Shown: positions 6,705 to 13,726 of the stretch, piece after piece | Layout of the letters: every line of letters begins with the position of its first letter | Numbering within the stretch: position 1 is the first letter of the stretch | DNA from: Streptomyces chattanoogensis | Lineage (GTDB): Bacteria > Actinomycetota > Actinomycetes > Streptomycetales > Streptomycetaceae | NCBI RefSeq assembly: GCF_001294335.1 | Contig: NZ_LGKG01000192.1 | Span: 1 to 14,435 of the forward strand | Direction of reading: 5' to 3' | Length of the DNA stretch: 14,435 bases | The notes under the pieces: generated by a model | The model's database searches: none | Seen by the model: only the letters and a program-made list of their open reading frames with translations | What the model was told of the DNA's origin: nothing | Made by a program: the position numbers and the translations under genes

Positions 6705-6716
6705 CCCCCGAACAGC

Positions 6717-6747
6717 AAGGACCCGGACAGTGCGTCCGGGGCTCCTT
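6717..6747. terminator. Hairpin terminator after the PAP2-like gene
   Basis: CCCGGAC (6722-6728), loop AGTGC, GTCCGGG (6734-6740). It is extended by AAGGA pairing with TCCTT after a 2-base bulge. It lies 13 bases after the stop codon and is symmetrical enough to work on both strands. Confidence 0.7.
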
Positions 6748-6860
6748 CGTGTTCAGCGCGCTGGTGCTCAGTGCGGGAGGCGCACCGTCACGTCGTACAG
6801 CCGCGTGATCTCTGCCGGGCTCTCGCCTGCCTCTGGGCCCTCTGGGCATGGCGGTCTCGG

Positions 6861-6969
6861 TTAGTTGGCGTGGTAACGGCAGTAGGGGTCGCCGCAGGTG
6901 CCGGGCTGCCATCGTTCCTTGATCCGCCGCATCAGCCCCTGGTCCTTGGGGGGACTGTAAATCTCATTC
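6861..6969 (-). pseudogene. C-terminal tail of a gene cut by an ISL3-type element
   Basis: Reading the minus strand from the IS boundary gives NEIYSPPKDQGLMRRIKERW, then QPGTCGDPYCRYHAN, and a TAA at 6861-6863. The regular charged helix followed by a CxxxxC/H-rich tail looks like protein, whereas the sequence upstream in this frame is IS DNA. I read it as the last 35 or so codons of a gene whose 5' part is gone. The parent family is not recognised. Confidence 0.4.
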
Positions 6970-7176
6970 GGCTCTGTCCCGTATTCGGTGGTAACGAAGG
7001 GTGATCGTCCTCGTTGATGCGGTGTGCAAGACGTCAACGAGCTTGTGAGCGTGGTGTTTTCGGTGCTTTCGGCGCCGGTCGTCGAGTAGGTGGCGGAAGA
7101 CAGAGGCGAGGTCATCCGGGTCTCGGCCCGGACCCGGGACGAGTCGGTGCCGTGCCCGGCGTGCCGGAGGGAAGGC
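6970..7176 (+). mobile_element. ISL3-family element relic (left end and transposase N-terminus)
   Basis: GGCTCTGTCCC at 6970-6980 resembles the GGCTCT-type ends of Streptomyces ISL3 elements. Downstream, from a GTG at 7024, the frame reads NELVSVVFSVLSAPVVE, then TAG (7087-7089), then GEVIRVSARTRDESVPCPAC. This is the ISL3 transposase N-terminus: the VFS/LSAL helix, a strand 'GEVIRV.ARTR' and the first zinc-finger pair CPAC. It carries an in-frame stop and ends after about 50 codons, so it cannot be functional. No right end is visible, and the sequence passes directly into the upstream region of the acetyltransferase. Confidence 0.75.
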
Positions 7177-7304
7177 TGACGCCAGGAGCGGAGGGCGGCC
7201 CGAGGGCTGCCTGGGGCGGCTGCCTCGTTCGGGAAGGTGCACGCAACGAGGGCTGGTCGCCGTATAGAGGGGAGGAGGCTGAGTGGGATGGGAGAGAGTC
7301 CAGC

Positions 7305-7757
7305 GTGGTCCTTACGGAAGAAACCGCGTTCGACCCGAAGGAGGTGGTCGAGCTCTACGACTCGGTCGGGTGGCGGGGCTACACCCGCGACGTGGACAGC
7401 CTCTGCCGCGGCCTGGCGAACTCACACCTGGTCATCACTGCCCGAGATGAGTCAGGCGGACTTCTCGGGCTGGCCAGAACGGTCTCCGATGACGAGAGCA
7501 TCTGCTACGTGCAGGACCTGTTGGTCAACCCGAAGTTCCACCGGCGGGGCATCGGACGCGCATTGCTTGAACGTCTGAAGGAGCGATACGCGCACTGTCG
7601 CTTCTTCCTGCTGTCCACCGACCATGAATCGACACCGGAGGGGAAGCGGAACCACGCTTTCTACCGGCAGCTGGGTTTCCTCTCCTACGAGGAGAAGCAG
7701 ATGGCGGGCTTCGGCCTGCCAAGGATCCGGCCGCCCCGAGGCCGGGCAGACGCGTGA
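7305..7757 (+). CDS. GNAT-family N-acetyltransferase
   Basis: The GTG at 7305 is chosen because GGGAGAGAG lies just upstream; the frame is open much further back through the ISL3 relic. The product has 150 residues, the usual GNAT length. It opens with EETAFDPKEVVELYDSVGW (helix alpha-1). The acetyl-CoA site is complete: strand ICYVQDLLVNP, then the pyrophosphate loop R-R-G-I-G-R-A and helix LLERLKERY, followed by RFFLLSTD. The terminal FYRQLGF motif is also present. It should transfer an acetyl group from acetyl-CoA to an amine. The substrate cannot be read, but the DSVGW start is typical of small stand-alone GNATs. It is followed after 97 bases by the UTRA protein on the same strand. Confidence 0.85.
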   Translation: MVLTEETAFDPKEVVELYDSVGWRGYTRDVDSLCRGLANSHLVITARDESGGLLGLARTVSDDESICYVQDLLVNPKFHRRGIGRALLERLKERYAHCRFFLLSTDHESTPEGKRNHAFYRQLGFLSYEEKQMAGFGLPRIRPPRGRADA

Positions 7758-7854
7758 CCGCTGGGCCGTGGCCGAAAGGGCTCCCTGGCAGCGCAATGCC
7801 AAGTCCCGTAATAACAGAGGTTCGTTGACTCTGAAGTGATGTGGGAGGCCCGGT

Positions 7855-8520
7855 ATGGCGACGGCCCATCAGCCGATGGACCCGGCAGCAGATCTGCCCG
7901 TAATCCCTGACCGGCGTCACCAGCACGGACGCCTCACCGAACCGCACGCCAGCGGCGACGCGGTGGTGAGGGACCACCGCCAGACCATGCGTCCTGCCCA
8001 AGGAATGTCGCTCGCCGGCCCGGGAAGTCCCTTCCCGTGGATAGTCGAGCTTCGCAGGCGCGGGATCGATGCCCGCTTCACCCTCTTGGAGATCGCGGTC
8101 CTGCCCGAACCTCCGGCCCGGATTGCCGAAGCTCTCCAACTGACCTCTGGCCAATCAGTCGTCATGCGTCACCTTTTGTTGACCTTCGACGGGGAGACGG
8201 CAGCCCTGATCAAGGTGTTCTTCCCGCACGAGATCGCCAACGGGACTCCGATCACCGGTGGTCGCCTCATCCGCGGCGGCATCCCCTCCCTTCTCACCCG
8301 GCTCGGCTACGCCACCTTGCGGTGCGTGGACACGATCACCGCCCAGGTCCCTACCCAGGAGCAGAACACCTTGATGCCGCTGCCCGCCACAGTGCCGGTG
8401 CTGCGCACTTTCCGTGTGGGATACAGCGCCGGGGACCGGCCGGTGATCGTGACCGACGCGGTGGAGGCAGCGCACCTCTTCGAGCTGCAGTACGAGTTCT
8501 CTCCAGCGCCGTCTCGCTGA
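7855..8520 (+). CDS. UTRA-domain protein lacking the GntR DNA-binding domain
   Basis: The ATG at 7855 has GGGAGG seven bases upstream. The product is 221 residues. From about residue 58 to 215 it matches the UTRA ligand-binding fold of HutC/GntR regulators: PFPWIVELRRRGIDARFTLL, PPARIAEALQL, a central VVMRHLLLTFDGETAALIKV strand pair, and the closing DRPVIVTDAVEAAHLFELQY. A normal HutC protein has about 70 residues of winged helix before this. Here the first 57 residues are Pro/His/Arg-rich and show no helix-turn-helix. It may be a free-standing ligand sensor, a dominant-negative partner of a full-length regulator, or a gene whose 5' end was replaced. A hairpin terminator follows. Confidence 0.75.
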   Translation: MATAHQPMDPAADLPVIPDRRHQHGRLTEPHASGDAVVRDHRQTMRPAQGMSLAGPGSPFPWIVELRRRGIDARFTLLEIAVLPEPPARIAEALQLTSGQSVVMRHLLLTFDGETAALIKVFFPHEIANGTPITGGRLIRGGIPSLLTRLGYATLRCVDTITAQVPTQEQNTLMPLPATVPVLRTFRVGYSAGDRPVIVTDAVEAAHLFELQYEFSPAPSR

Positions 8521-8532
8521 CTGGCCTGCAAT

Positions 8533-8562
8533 GTCTTCGGACACTCGCTCGTCCCAGAAGAC
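8533..8562. terminator. Hairpin terminator after the UTRA gene
   Basis: GTCTTC + GGAC (8533-8542), an 8-base loop, GTCC, a 2-base bulge, and GAAGAC (8557-8562) form a 10-bp stem. It lies 12 bases after the stop. Confidence 0.55.
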
Positions 8563-8614
8563 TTACGGAGACCCATGGACCGGCCCGCCCAGGGGTGCAT
8601 CGTGCGGAGGCGAC

Positions 8615-8953
8615 TTAAGGGGCGGGGCGGTTAGAGGAAGATCCTTCATCAGTCCTCCGGCCGATCAGGTCTCGCACGGGCGGCGTCCAGCGCCGGGCCA
8701 GCAGATCGGCCTCGGCGCCCGGAAACGCATCGAGGATCTCGTCCGGCAGGGCCACTACGCCCCGGGCGCGGTCGTCTGCGAGGTCGGCGAGAGTGTCGGT
8801 GAGGTACATGCCGTCGAGGAACCGGCTGATGATGAGGATCTTTGAAAACGGCTGTGCTCGCGGTTTCGTGAATCCTCAGGTCAGCGGCTGGAACGGAGAT
8901 CGTTTCGGCACGGCGTTTCCTGCCGTGGCGGGCACGGCGATGGAGGATGTCAT
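8615..8953 (-). pseudogene. Collapsed squalene/phytoene-synthase-like gene
   Basis: An ATG at 8953 opens a frame reading MTSSIAVPATAGNAVPKRSP that meets a TGA at 8876-8878. The same frame then continues to 8615 with FSKILIISRFLDGMYLTDTL, DLADDRARGVVALPDEIL and RRWTPPVRDLI. The pattern 'LTDxLADLxxDxxRGxxxLPDExL' followed by 'DLLARRxTPxVRxLI' resembles the second half of squalene/phytoene synthase-type enzymes. Those have around 300 residues, while only 112 codons plus the in-frame stop remain here. An internal deletion around 8850-8880 that removed the first active-site half would explain it. The ATG is 33 bases after the P450 stop on the same strand, so the two were probably one operon. The family assignment is moderate: there is no intact DxxxD pair to confirm it. 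Confidence 0.5.
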
Positions 8954-8985
8954 GTTCTGCCCTGTTTGTTAGCTTATCTACTGTT

Positions 8986-10046
8986 TCAGGCTCGGGCGGG
9001 CCCGTCGCCCGGTGCGTGGGGTGTCTGATGGCGTGGCTGGACGATCATCGGTAGGCGGTTGAGCTGGACGATGCCGGCAACCGTCTCTTTGGGCGGCTTG
9101 CCGGGGGCGATGGTCAGCTGCCAGTCGCGCAGGATGGTGGCCAGGGCAATGGTCATCTCGGTCCAGCCGAACGACTCGCCAACGCACTGGTGGCGGCCCG
9201 CGCTGAATGGCAGGCATGCCCCGGTGGGGATCTTGGCGGCAGTCTCGGGGAGCCATCGGTCGGGGTCGAAGCGCAGCGGGTCGGGGAAGACGCGGGGGTC
9301 GCGGTGCATGCCGTGCGGGCTGTAGACGATCTCGGTGCCGGCGGGGATGTCGACGCCGCCCAGGGTGACTGCGGTGTGAGCGTGCCGCATGACCAGCAAG
9401 CCACCGTGCAGCCGCATCACCTCGTGCAGAACTTGGCGCAGGTAGGTCAGCTTGGCGGCCTTCGCCTGCGTGATCAGCCCGTCACCAGCCACAGTGGTGA
9501 TCTCTGTGTGGACACGCGCGTCGATGCCGGGATTGCGGGCCAGCTCGTACAGGGCCCAGGCCATGAAGGCGGCGCTGGTCTCGGTGCCGGCGAACAACAG
9601 GGTGATCGCCTCGTCGCGGATCTGCTCATCGCTCATCGTGGCCCCGCTGTCGTGGCGGGCAGCCATCAGCAGCGACAACAGGTCGTCACGGTGTTCGGGG
9701 TGGGCGTGGTATTGGGCGATCACCTCGTCGATGACGTTGCGCATCCGGTCGGCCGCTTTGTCGAATCGTCGATTGGCGGGAATCGGGACGTGGTCGAGCA
9801 CCTTGGGCATCACCGTGCGGGGGATGAGGTTCTTGGCCAGCACAGGCAGGGACTCGTGGACTTCGGCGACCGCGTGCTCGGCCAGCGGGGAGGAGAATAT
9901 CGAGCGAGCCAGGTTGGTGGCCGCCAGATCAACCATGGTCTCCTTCATCTGGACGATCTGGCCGCTGTGCCAGGAGGCGGCCAGCTCTGCCGCTTGCGAT
10001 GCCATGATTTCGGCGTATGTGTCGAGGCGGTCGCGGCGGAACAGCG
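8986..10046 (-). pseudogene. Cytochrome P450, N-terminus missing
   Basis: The frame reads from PLFRRDRLDTYAEIM (upstream of the first ATG at 10005) to a TGA at 8986. Counting from that ATG gives 339 residues, whereas bacterial P450s have 400-460. The oxygen-binding helix (LLFAGTETSAAF, residues 137-148), ExxR (E195, R198) and the heme loop FSAGRHQCVGES (Cys274) are all intact. About the first 90-120 residues, including the substrate-recognition B-C region, are absent. Homology breaks at about 10046, exactly where a recombinase tail begins on the other strand. A monooxygenase lacking this part would not be expected to fold normally. The heme loop and the TEMTIALATI helix resemble terpenoid-oxidising Streptomyces P450s, which fits the synthase-like remnant downstream. 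Confidence 0.8.
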
Positions 10047-10241
10047 GTCCTCTCCAACCTGTTCCGCGGGCACAACGCCACCCTCGACCGCCTGCGAGCA
10101 GACCGCTGGCTCGACGAAGCCCTCGACCGCGGACCCGACCCCCTGCACCTGGCTGCCGTCTTCGGCATCAGCGCCGCCACCGCCATCCGCTACGCGAACT
10201 CCGCCCGCTCAATCCTGGAAGGGACGCCCCTTCGAGAGTGA
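10047..10241 (+). pseudogene. C-terminal tail of a tyrosine-recombinase/integrase-like gene
   Basis: The frame reads LSNLFRGHNATLDRLRADRW, then LHLAAVFGISAATAIRYANS and ARSILEG, ending at 10241. In actinomycetes, integrase- and recombinase-like proteins end in a segment of this kind (a helix, then 'LA.VFGIS..TAIRYA..AR.LL'), a small helix-turn-helix. I assign it from memory of that pattern. No catalytic Arg/His/Tyr segment is left, there is no start codon of its own, and its 5' edge coincides with the break in the P450. It records a rearrangement joining two unrelated genes. Confidence 0.5.
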
Positions 10242-10296
10242 CCACGACGATCAAGCGATGAGGTCCTACTGCAGCACTCACCCTGCCAGCTCGGTC

Positions 10297-10328
10297 AAAG
10301 AGCGTTTTGTCCTGGCGAGGTTGTTTGG
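10297..10328. repeat. IS-A left terminal inverted repeat
   Basis: The 32 bases are identical to the reverse complement of 11362-11393. Confidence 0.95.
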
Positions 10329-10336
10329 CTCGAGGT

Positions 10337-11176
10337 TCAGGTGTCGCGCCAGTTCGGGGTGGATTCGCGGGTGAGTCTGCGGCTTATGAGGTCGATCATC
10401 GCGATGTGGATTATGGCTTCGGAGCGGCGGGGGTGATTCTCGTAGTCGCGAGCGAGCCGGCGGTGGTGCATGAGCCAGCCGAAGGTCCGCTCCACCACCC
10501 AACGTCGGGGGATCACCTTGAACCCTTTGATGCCGGGATCTTTGCGGACGACTTCGACGTCGATGCCGAGTCGGGCGCCGTGGTCGATGGCTTTCGTGCG
10601 GTAGCCAGTGTCGGCCCATGCTTTGGTCACACGAGGGCTTGCGGCGGCGATCTGGGAGAGCAGGTGGATGCCGCCTGTGTTGTCGGAGACGCTGGCGGCA
10701 GTCACCCAGACGGCCAGCAGGAGCCCGAGGGTATCGACGCCGAGGTGGCGTTTGCGACCCGCGATTTTCTTGCCGGCGTCGATGCCCTGGTCGGCTGTGG
10801 GCACGTTGGCGGAGGTCTTGATGCTTTGCGCGTCCAGCACACAGGCACTCGGCTCGGCATCCCGGCCTTCAGCCTCACGCACCAGGCGTCGCAACAGGCC
10901 GTTGAGCTGGTCGAAAATGCCGTCCTTCTGCCACGCGGCAAAGTATCCGTACGCCGTCTCCCACGGAGCGAAGTCGTGCGGAAGGTACCGCCAGGGGATG
11001 CCGGTGCGGTCGACGTACAGGATGGCGTCCATGATGCGGCGCAGGTCGTGCTCGGGCGGGCGGCCGATGTCCAGACCCTTACCCCGGCGTTCGGCCCTCC
11101 AGGCGGTGAGAGTGGGTCCGATCAACCCCCAGCGGGCATCGGACAGGTCGCTGGGGTACGGGCGTTGTCGCGTCAT
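10337..11176 (-). CDS. IS5-family transposase of IS-A
   Basis: The ATG at 11176 (MTRQRPYPSDLSDARWGLI) is the conserved start; a TTG-started frame to 11383 only reads through the element's untranslated end and terminal repeat. The protein has 279 residues. The N-terminal DUF4096-type domain includes RTGIPWRYLPHDFAPW (about 57-72). The DDE core has D115 in VLDAQSIKTS, D189 in KAWADTGY and E229 in RRWVVERTFGWLMHHRRLARDYE. All three catalytic residues are present and no frameshift is needed, so this copy could be active. It would excise and insert the 1.1-kb element bounded by the 32-bp repeats. Confidence 0.93.
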   Translation of the reverse strand: MTRQRPYPSDLSDARWGLIGPTLTAWRAERRGKGLDIGRPPEHDLRRIMDAILYVDRTGIPWRYLPHDFAPWETAYGYFAAWQKDGIFDQLNGLLRRLVREAEGRDAEPSACVLDAQSIKTSANVPTADQGIDAGKKIAGRKRHLGVDTLGLLLAVWVTAASVSDNTGGIHLLSQIAAASPRVTKAWADTGYRTKAIDHGARLGIDVEVVRKDPGIKGFKVIPRRWVVERTFGWLMHHRRLARDYENHPRRSEAIIHIAMIDLISRRLTRESTPNWRDT

Positions 11177-11361
11177 GTTTCGGTAGTACCGTCGGGCACG
11201 GCGCGTCCACAGGGCGCAAAGGGCGTCAATCAGGGGCGCCTTGGGATCAGACAGGAGCGACTCGACCGAAACGGGCCGAGGTGCGGCGCCATCTGTCGCA
11301 CAGCCCGCATCGAGCACTATCGCCTCAGCAGCCTCAGGCCCACTCACCACCCGAAGCGCCA

Positions 11362-11393
11362 CCAAACAACCTCGCCAGGACAAAACGCTCTTT
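11362..11393. repeat. IS-A right terminal inverted repeat
   Basis: The 32 bases are identical to the reverse complement of 10297-10328. Confidence 0.95.
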
Positions 11394-11496
11394 CAGAGGG
11401 TGTTGTGCGAGTCCTGGGCGGCTCTCGTAGTGCTTGAAGGCGGGTTGTCCGGTTTCGGGGCTTGTGGTTCGCGGTGGTTGCGGTGTGCTGGTGGTC

Positions 11497-12434
11497 GTGG
11501 GTGAGCGCGTTCCGTACCCGAGCGACCTGTCGGATGAAGCCTGGAAGCTGATCCGGCCGGTCATCACCGCATGGAAGGCCCGACACCCCTCGGTCAGCGG
11601 GCACGAGGGACAGTACGAGATGCGGGAGATCGTCGACGCGATCTTTTACCAGGCTCGCACCGGCTGCCAATGGCGCTATCTCCCTCACGACCTCCCGCCG
11701 TACACGGCCGTGTACTACTACTTCGCCAAGTGGCGTGACGATGGGACCACCGAGACTGTCCACAACCTGCTGCGCGGGAGGTCCGCGAGAGCCGCAAGCG
11801 GCGCGAGGACCCCTCCGCCGTCGTTTTGGACACCCAGACCGTGCGCGCCTCCACGAACGTGCCCAAGGAGACGACCGGGCTGGATGCGGGGAAGAAGAGC
11901 CCCGGCCGCAAACGGGGCATCGCCACTGACGTCCTGGGCCTGCTCATCGACGTCGTCGTTGTCGCGGCCAGTGTCCACGACAACGCGATCGGCGTCACGT
12001 TGCTGGACAAGGTCGCCGCCTCCGCGCCCACGGTGACCAAGGCGTGGGTGGACGCAGGGTTCAAGAACACCGTCGCTGACCACGGCGCCCGCCTGGGCAT
12101 CGACGTGGAGATCGTCCAACGCGAGCCCGGAACCCGAGGGTTTACGCCGGAACCCAAACGGTGGGTGGTCGAGCAGACCCTGGGCACCCTCATGCTCCAC
12201 CGGCGCCTTGCGCGCGACTATGAGGCGAGGCCGGCCAGCTCGGTGGCGATGATCCGCTGGTCCATGGTCGACGTCATGCTCCGTCGTCTCACCCATGCTT
12301 CCGCCCCGAGCTGGCGCGACCGGCCGGCCTTGTGCTCAGCACCCCCGAGAAGCGGGAGCGTCGATGAGGAAACTCCTGGACAAGATCGAGACCCGGCAGC
12401 GGCTTGTTCGCGCGACGGCCGAACGGCTGCGTGA
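11497..12434 (+). pseudogene. IS5-family transposase of IS-B, frameshifted
   Basis: It starts at a GTG near 11497 (GERVPYPSDLSDEAWKLI), with the conserved FYQARTGCQWRYLPHDLPPY. After TETVHNLLR (about 11773) the frame goes wrong. The conserved text VRESRKRREDPSAVVLDTQT continues in the -1 frame, so one base has been lost near 11774-11780. I see no slippery heptamer there, which argues for mutation rather than programmed shifting. The second frame keeps all catalytic positions: Asp in VVLDTQTV, Asp in KAWVDAGF and Glu in RWVVEQTLG, ending LMLHRRLARDYEARP. It stays open to 12434, overlapping the first 24 codons of the passenger gene. Its N-terminus and catalytic core are relatives, not copies, of the IS-A transposase. 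Confidence 0.85.
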
Positions 12435-12786
12435 CCAGATCGCCCGTCTCACCGAACAACTCACCGCCGCCGAAAACACCTTGAGACGTCTGGAGATCAC
12501 CCACCAGACCATCCGGGAACCGGCCGCCGAGGACGGCGCTCCGCCGCCCGAGCCGCTGCCTTCCGGATACCGAGAGATCCTGGCCGCCATCGAGGAAGCC
12601 GAGGAAGGACTCCGCGCCAAGGACATCTGCCAGGCGCTCGGCCTGGGCACCGAGCCGCGGCACACCGAAAGCGCCCGCGCCAAACTGAAACGCCTGGTGG
12701 GCCGCGGCATCCTCGCCGAGCCCGAACCCGGCCTGTTCACCCACGCCAAGCCGACACCAGCCGCCCCAGAGGCCAACTCACACTGA
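12364..12786 (+). CDS. Coiled-coil and winged-helix protein, passenger of IS-B
   Basis: The ATG at 12364 has GCGGGAG seven bases upstream. The product is 140 residues. Residues 1-48 form a long heptad-type coiled coil (LLDKIETRQRLVRATAERL, then RDQIARLTEQLTAAENTLRR). An acidic/proline linker covers about 50-68. Residues 70-128 look like a winged helix: YREILAAIEEAEEGLRAKDI, ALGLGTEPRHTESARAKLKR and LVGRGILAEPEPGLF, the last being a typical wing. I recall many Streptomyces proteins of this layout, often multi-copy and IS-associated, without an assigned function. It lies inside the inferred IS-B ends and overlaps the transposase frame. A role as a DNA-binding regulator of the element, or as carried cargo, is inference only. 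Confidence 0.75.
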   Translation: MRKLLDKIETRQRLVRATAERLRDQIARLTEQLTAAENTLRRLEITHQTIREPAAEDGAPPPEPLPSGYREILAAIEEAEEGLRAKDICQALGLGTEPRHTESARAKLKRLVGRGILAEPEPGLFTHAKPTPAAPEANSH

Positions 12787-12813
12787 CATCCGGCGAAGCC
12801 CGCACAGCACCCC

Positions 12814-13680
12814 TCAGGCCGACCGGACGCGCCGGCCCGGAGCCCGGTCGAGGAGGTGTCCGACCTTGTCCGCGACGATCCCCGGCTGCTCAGCCTGAAT
12901 GAAGTGCCCCGAGTCGACCTTTTCGAACCGCCCATCCGGCAGTGTCTGGACCCAACGGCGCTGATGTTCAGCGATGACGGCGTGCTGCTGTCCCCGTCCC
13001 TTCACGGGGCGGGATGCCGAAAGCAGGACGGTCGGACATGCCGGAAGGCCGGGCGGCTCGGCGCGGAGCTGGGGGATGGCTGCGGCCACGGCCTTGAGCT
13101 CTTTCCTCGTTTGCGCGATGCCGGCTGGGATGAGGTCCTCGGCGAGCATGGTCGCGTAGGTGTCCGCCGGGAAGACCCGGCGGATGTTCCCGCTGACCAT
13201 GCGGGCCAGCGAGCGGGACCGTACCAACGCCTGCGTCACGCCCATGGCACGGTCGACCTTGGCGACGGTCTGGTCGAAAGTGTTGTAGACGGGCGCGCTC
13301 TCCGGCGTGGGATCGAGCAGCAACAGCCCCCGCAGCCGTGGCCCCAGACGTTCCACGGCGCGGCGTGCGACCAGCCCGCCCATGCTGTGTGCGACGAGCA
13401 CGAAGGGGCCGGGGACAACTGCCTCGACCATGGCGACCAGGTCCGCGGCCATGTCGTCGATGCCCAGTTGCACCGCTGTCCGGCCACTGCGGCCGAAGCC
13501 GGCACGGTCGTAGGCCACCAGTCGCCCTCGATCGGTCAGCAGCGGCAGCACTGGGTCCCAGCAGGTACGCCCCAGGCCCTGACCGGCTTCAAAGACCACC
13601 CACTCCGGCCCCACACCGGACTCCTCGACATAGACGGACCGACCGTTCACCTGCACCGCCCGCCCCACTGCCTGCCTCAT
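12814..13680 (-). CDS. Alpha/beta-hydrolase fold enzyme
   Basis: The ATG at 13680 follows GGGAGGGG on the minus strand; the frame upstream to 13698 adds nothing conserved. The product is 288 residues, a normal length. Order of motifs: oxyanion strand VVFEAGQGLGRTCWDP (28-43), YDRAGFGRSG (57-66), the nucleophile elbow AHSMGG with Ser99, a strand LLLLDPTPE (119-127) and the terminal His in VDSGHFIQAEQP. The elbow has Ala in place of the first Gly (A-H-S-M-G), which occurs in this superfamily. It should hydrolyse an ester, lactone or related bond; the substrate is unknown and there is no signal peptide. It is divergent from the winged-helix regulator at 13746. The stop codon lies on the right end of IS-B, whose outermost T supplies one base, so the C-terminus may have been trimmed. 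Confidence 0.85.
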   Translation of the reverse strand: MRQAVGRAVQVNGRSVYVEESGVGPEWVVFEAGQGLGRTCWDPVLPLLTDRGRLVAYDRAGFGRSGRTAVQLGIDDMAADLVAMVEAVVPGPFVLVAHSMGGLVARRAVERLGPRLRGLLLLDPTPESAPVYNTFDQTVAKVDRAMGVTQALVRSRSLARMVSGNIRRVFPADTYATMLAEDLIPAGIAQTRKELKAVAAAIPQLRAEPPGLPACPTVLLSASRPVKGRGQQHAVIAEHQRRWVQTLPDGRFEKVDSGHFIQAEQPGIVADKVGHLLDRAPGRRVRSA

Positions 13681-13712
13681 GTTCCCCTCCCACGGCACTA
13701 CGTTTTCAACTT

Positions 13713-13726
13713 CGATAACGGTATCG
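13713..13726. promoter_or_regulatory. Palindromic operator candidate between hydrolase and regulator
   Basis: CGATA, ACGG, TATCG is a 5-bp inverted repeat with a 4-base centre. It lies in the 65-bp divergent spacer, 33 bases from each gene. Short palindromes of this size are typical sites for dimeric winged-helix regulators, so the regulator may control both genes. No clear -35/-10 pair can be assigned. Confidence 0.45.

Larger units (their letters stand above)
10297..11393 (-). mobile_element. Complete IS5-family element (IS-A)
   Basis: Perfect 32-bp terminal inverted repeats bound it (10297-10328 and 11362-11393), beginning AAAGAGCGTTTTGTCC. The element is 1,097 bp and carries one intact transposase on the minus strand, with about 190 bp between the right repeat and the start codon. 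I see no target duplication: the left flank ends in GGTC and the right flank starts CAGA. That suggests a deletion or recombination after insertion. IS-B begins three bases to the right. Confidence 0.92.
11397..12814 (+). mobile_element. IS5-family element with a passenger gene (IS-B)
   Basis: The left end reads AGGGTGTTGTGCGAG (11397). The reverse complement of the right end (12814 inward) reads AGGGGTGCTGTGCGGG, so after a one-base gap 12 of 14 positions from GGGTG agree. CAG flanks both sides (11394-11396 and 12815-12817), a plausible 3-bp target duplication. The 1,418-bp unit contains a frameshifted transposase and the 140-residue gene 12364-12786. A weaker end-like sequence (GGGTGCTGAGC, reverse complement) lies at about 12333-12343 between the two genes, where a plain IS5 element would stop. 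The boundaries are inferred by eye. Confidence 0.6.

Noticed and set aside
7525..8154. A 209-codon minus-strand frame opposite the GNAT and UTRA genes
   Set aside because: Its translation is low-complexity with no hydrophobic core. The opposite strand carries recognisable domains with good starts.
8876..8878. The in-frame TGA in the synthase-like gene as a selenocysteine codon
   Set aside because: The surrounding protein is far too short for the family and no selenocysteine element is evident; decay is the simpler reading.
9190..10374. A 394-codon plus-strand frame across the P450
   Set aside because: The minus strand shows intact P450 motifs over the same bases. The plus frame has no motif and simply merges with the recombinase tail region.
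11177..11383. TTG-started extension of the IS-A transposase by 69 residues
   Set aside because: It begins in the 32-bp terminal repeat and adds no conserved sequence. Relatives, including the IS-B enzyme, start near PYPSDLSD.
10307..11437. A 376-codon plus-strand frame over IS-A
   Set aside because: It is antisense to a transposase with a complete DDE triad and begins inside the terminal repeat.
13000..13680. Long plus-strand frame (12856-13821) over the hydrolase
   Set aside because: It is antisense to a hydrolase with a complete nucleophile elbow, oxyanion strand and terminal His; the frame has no motif.
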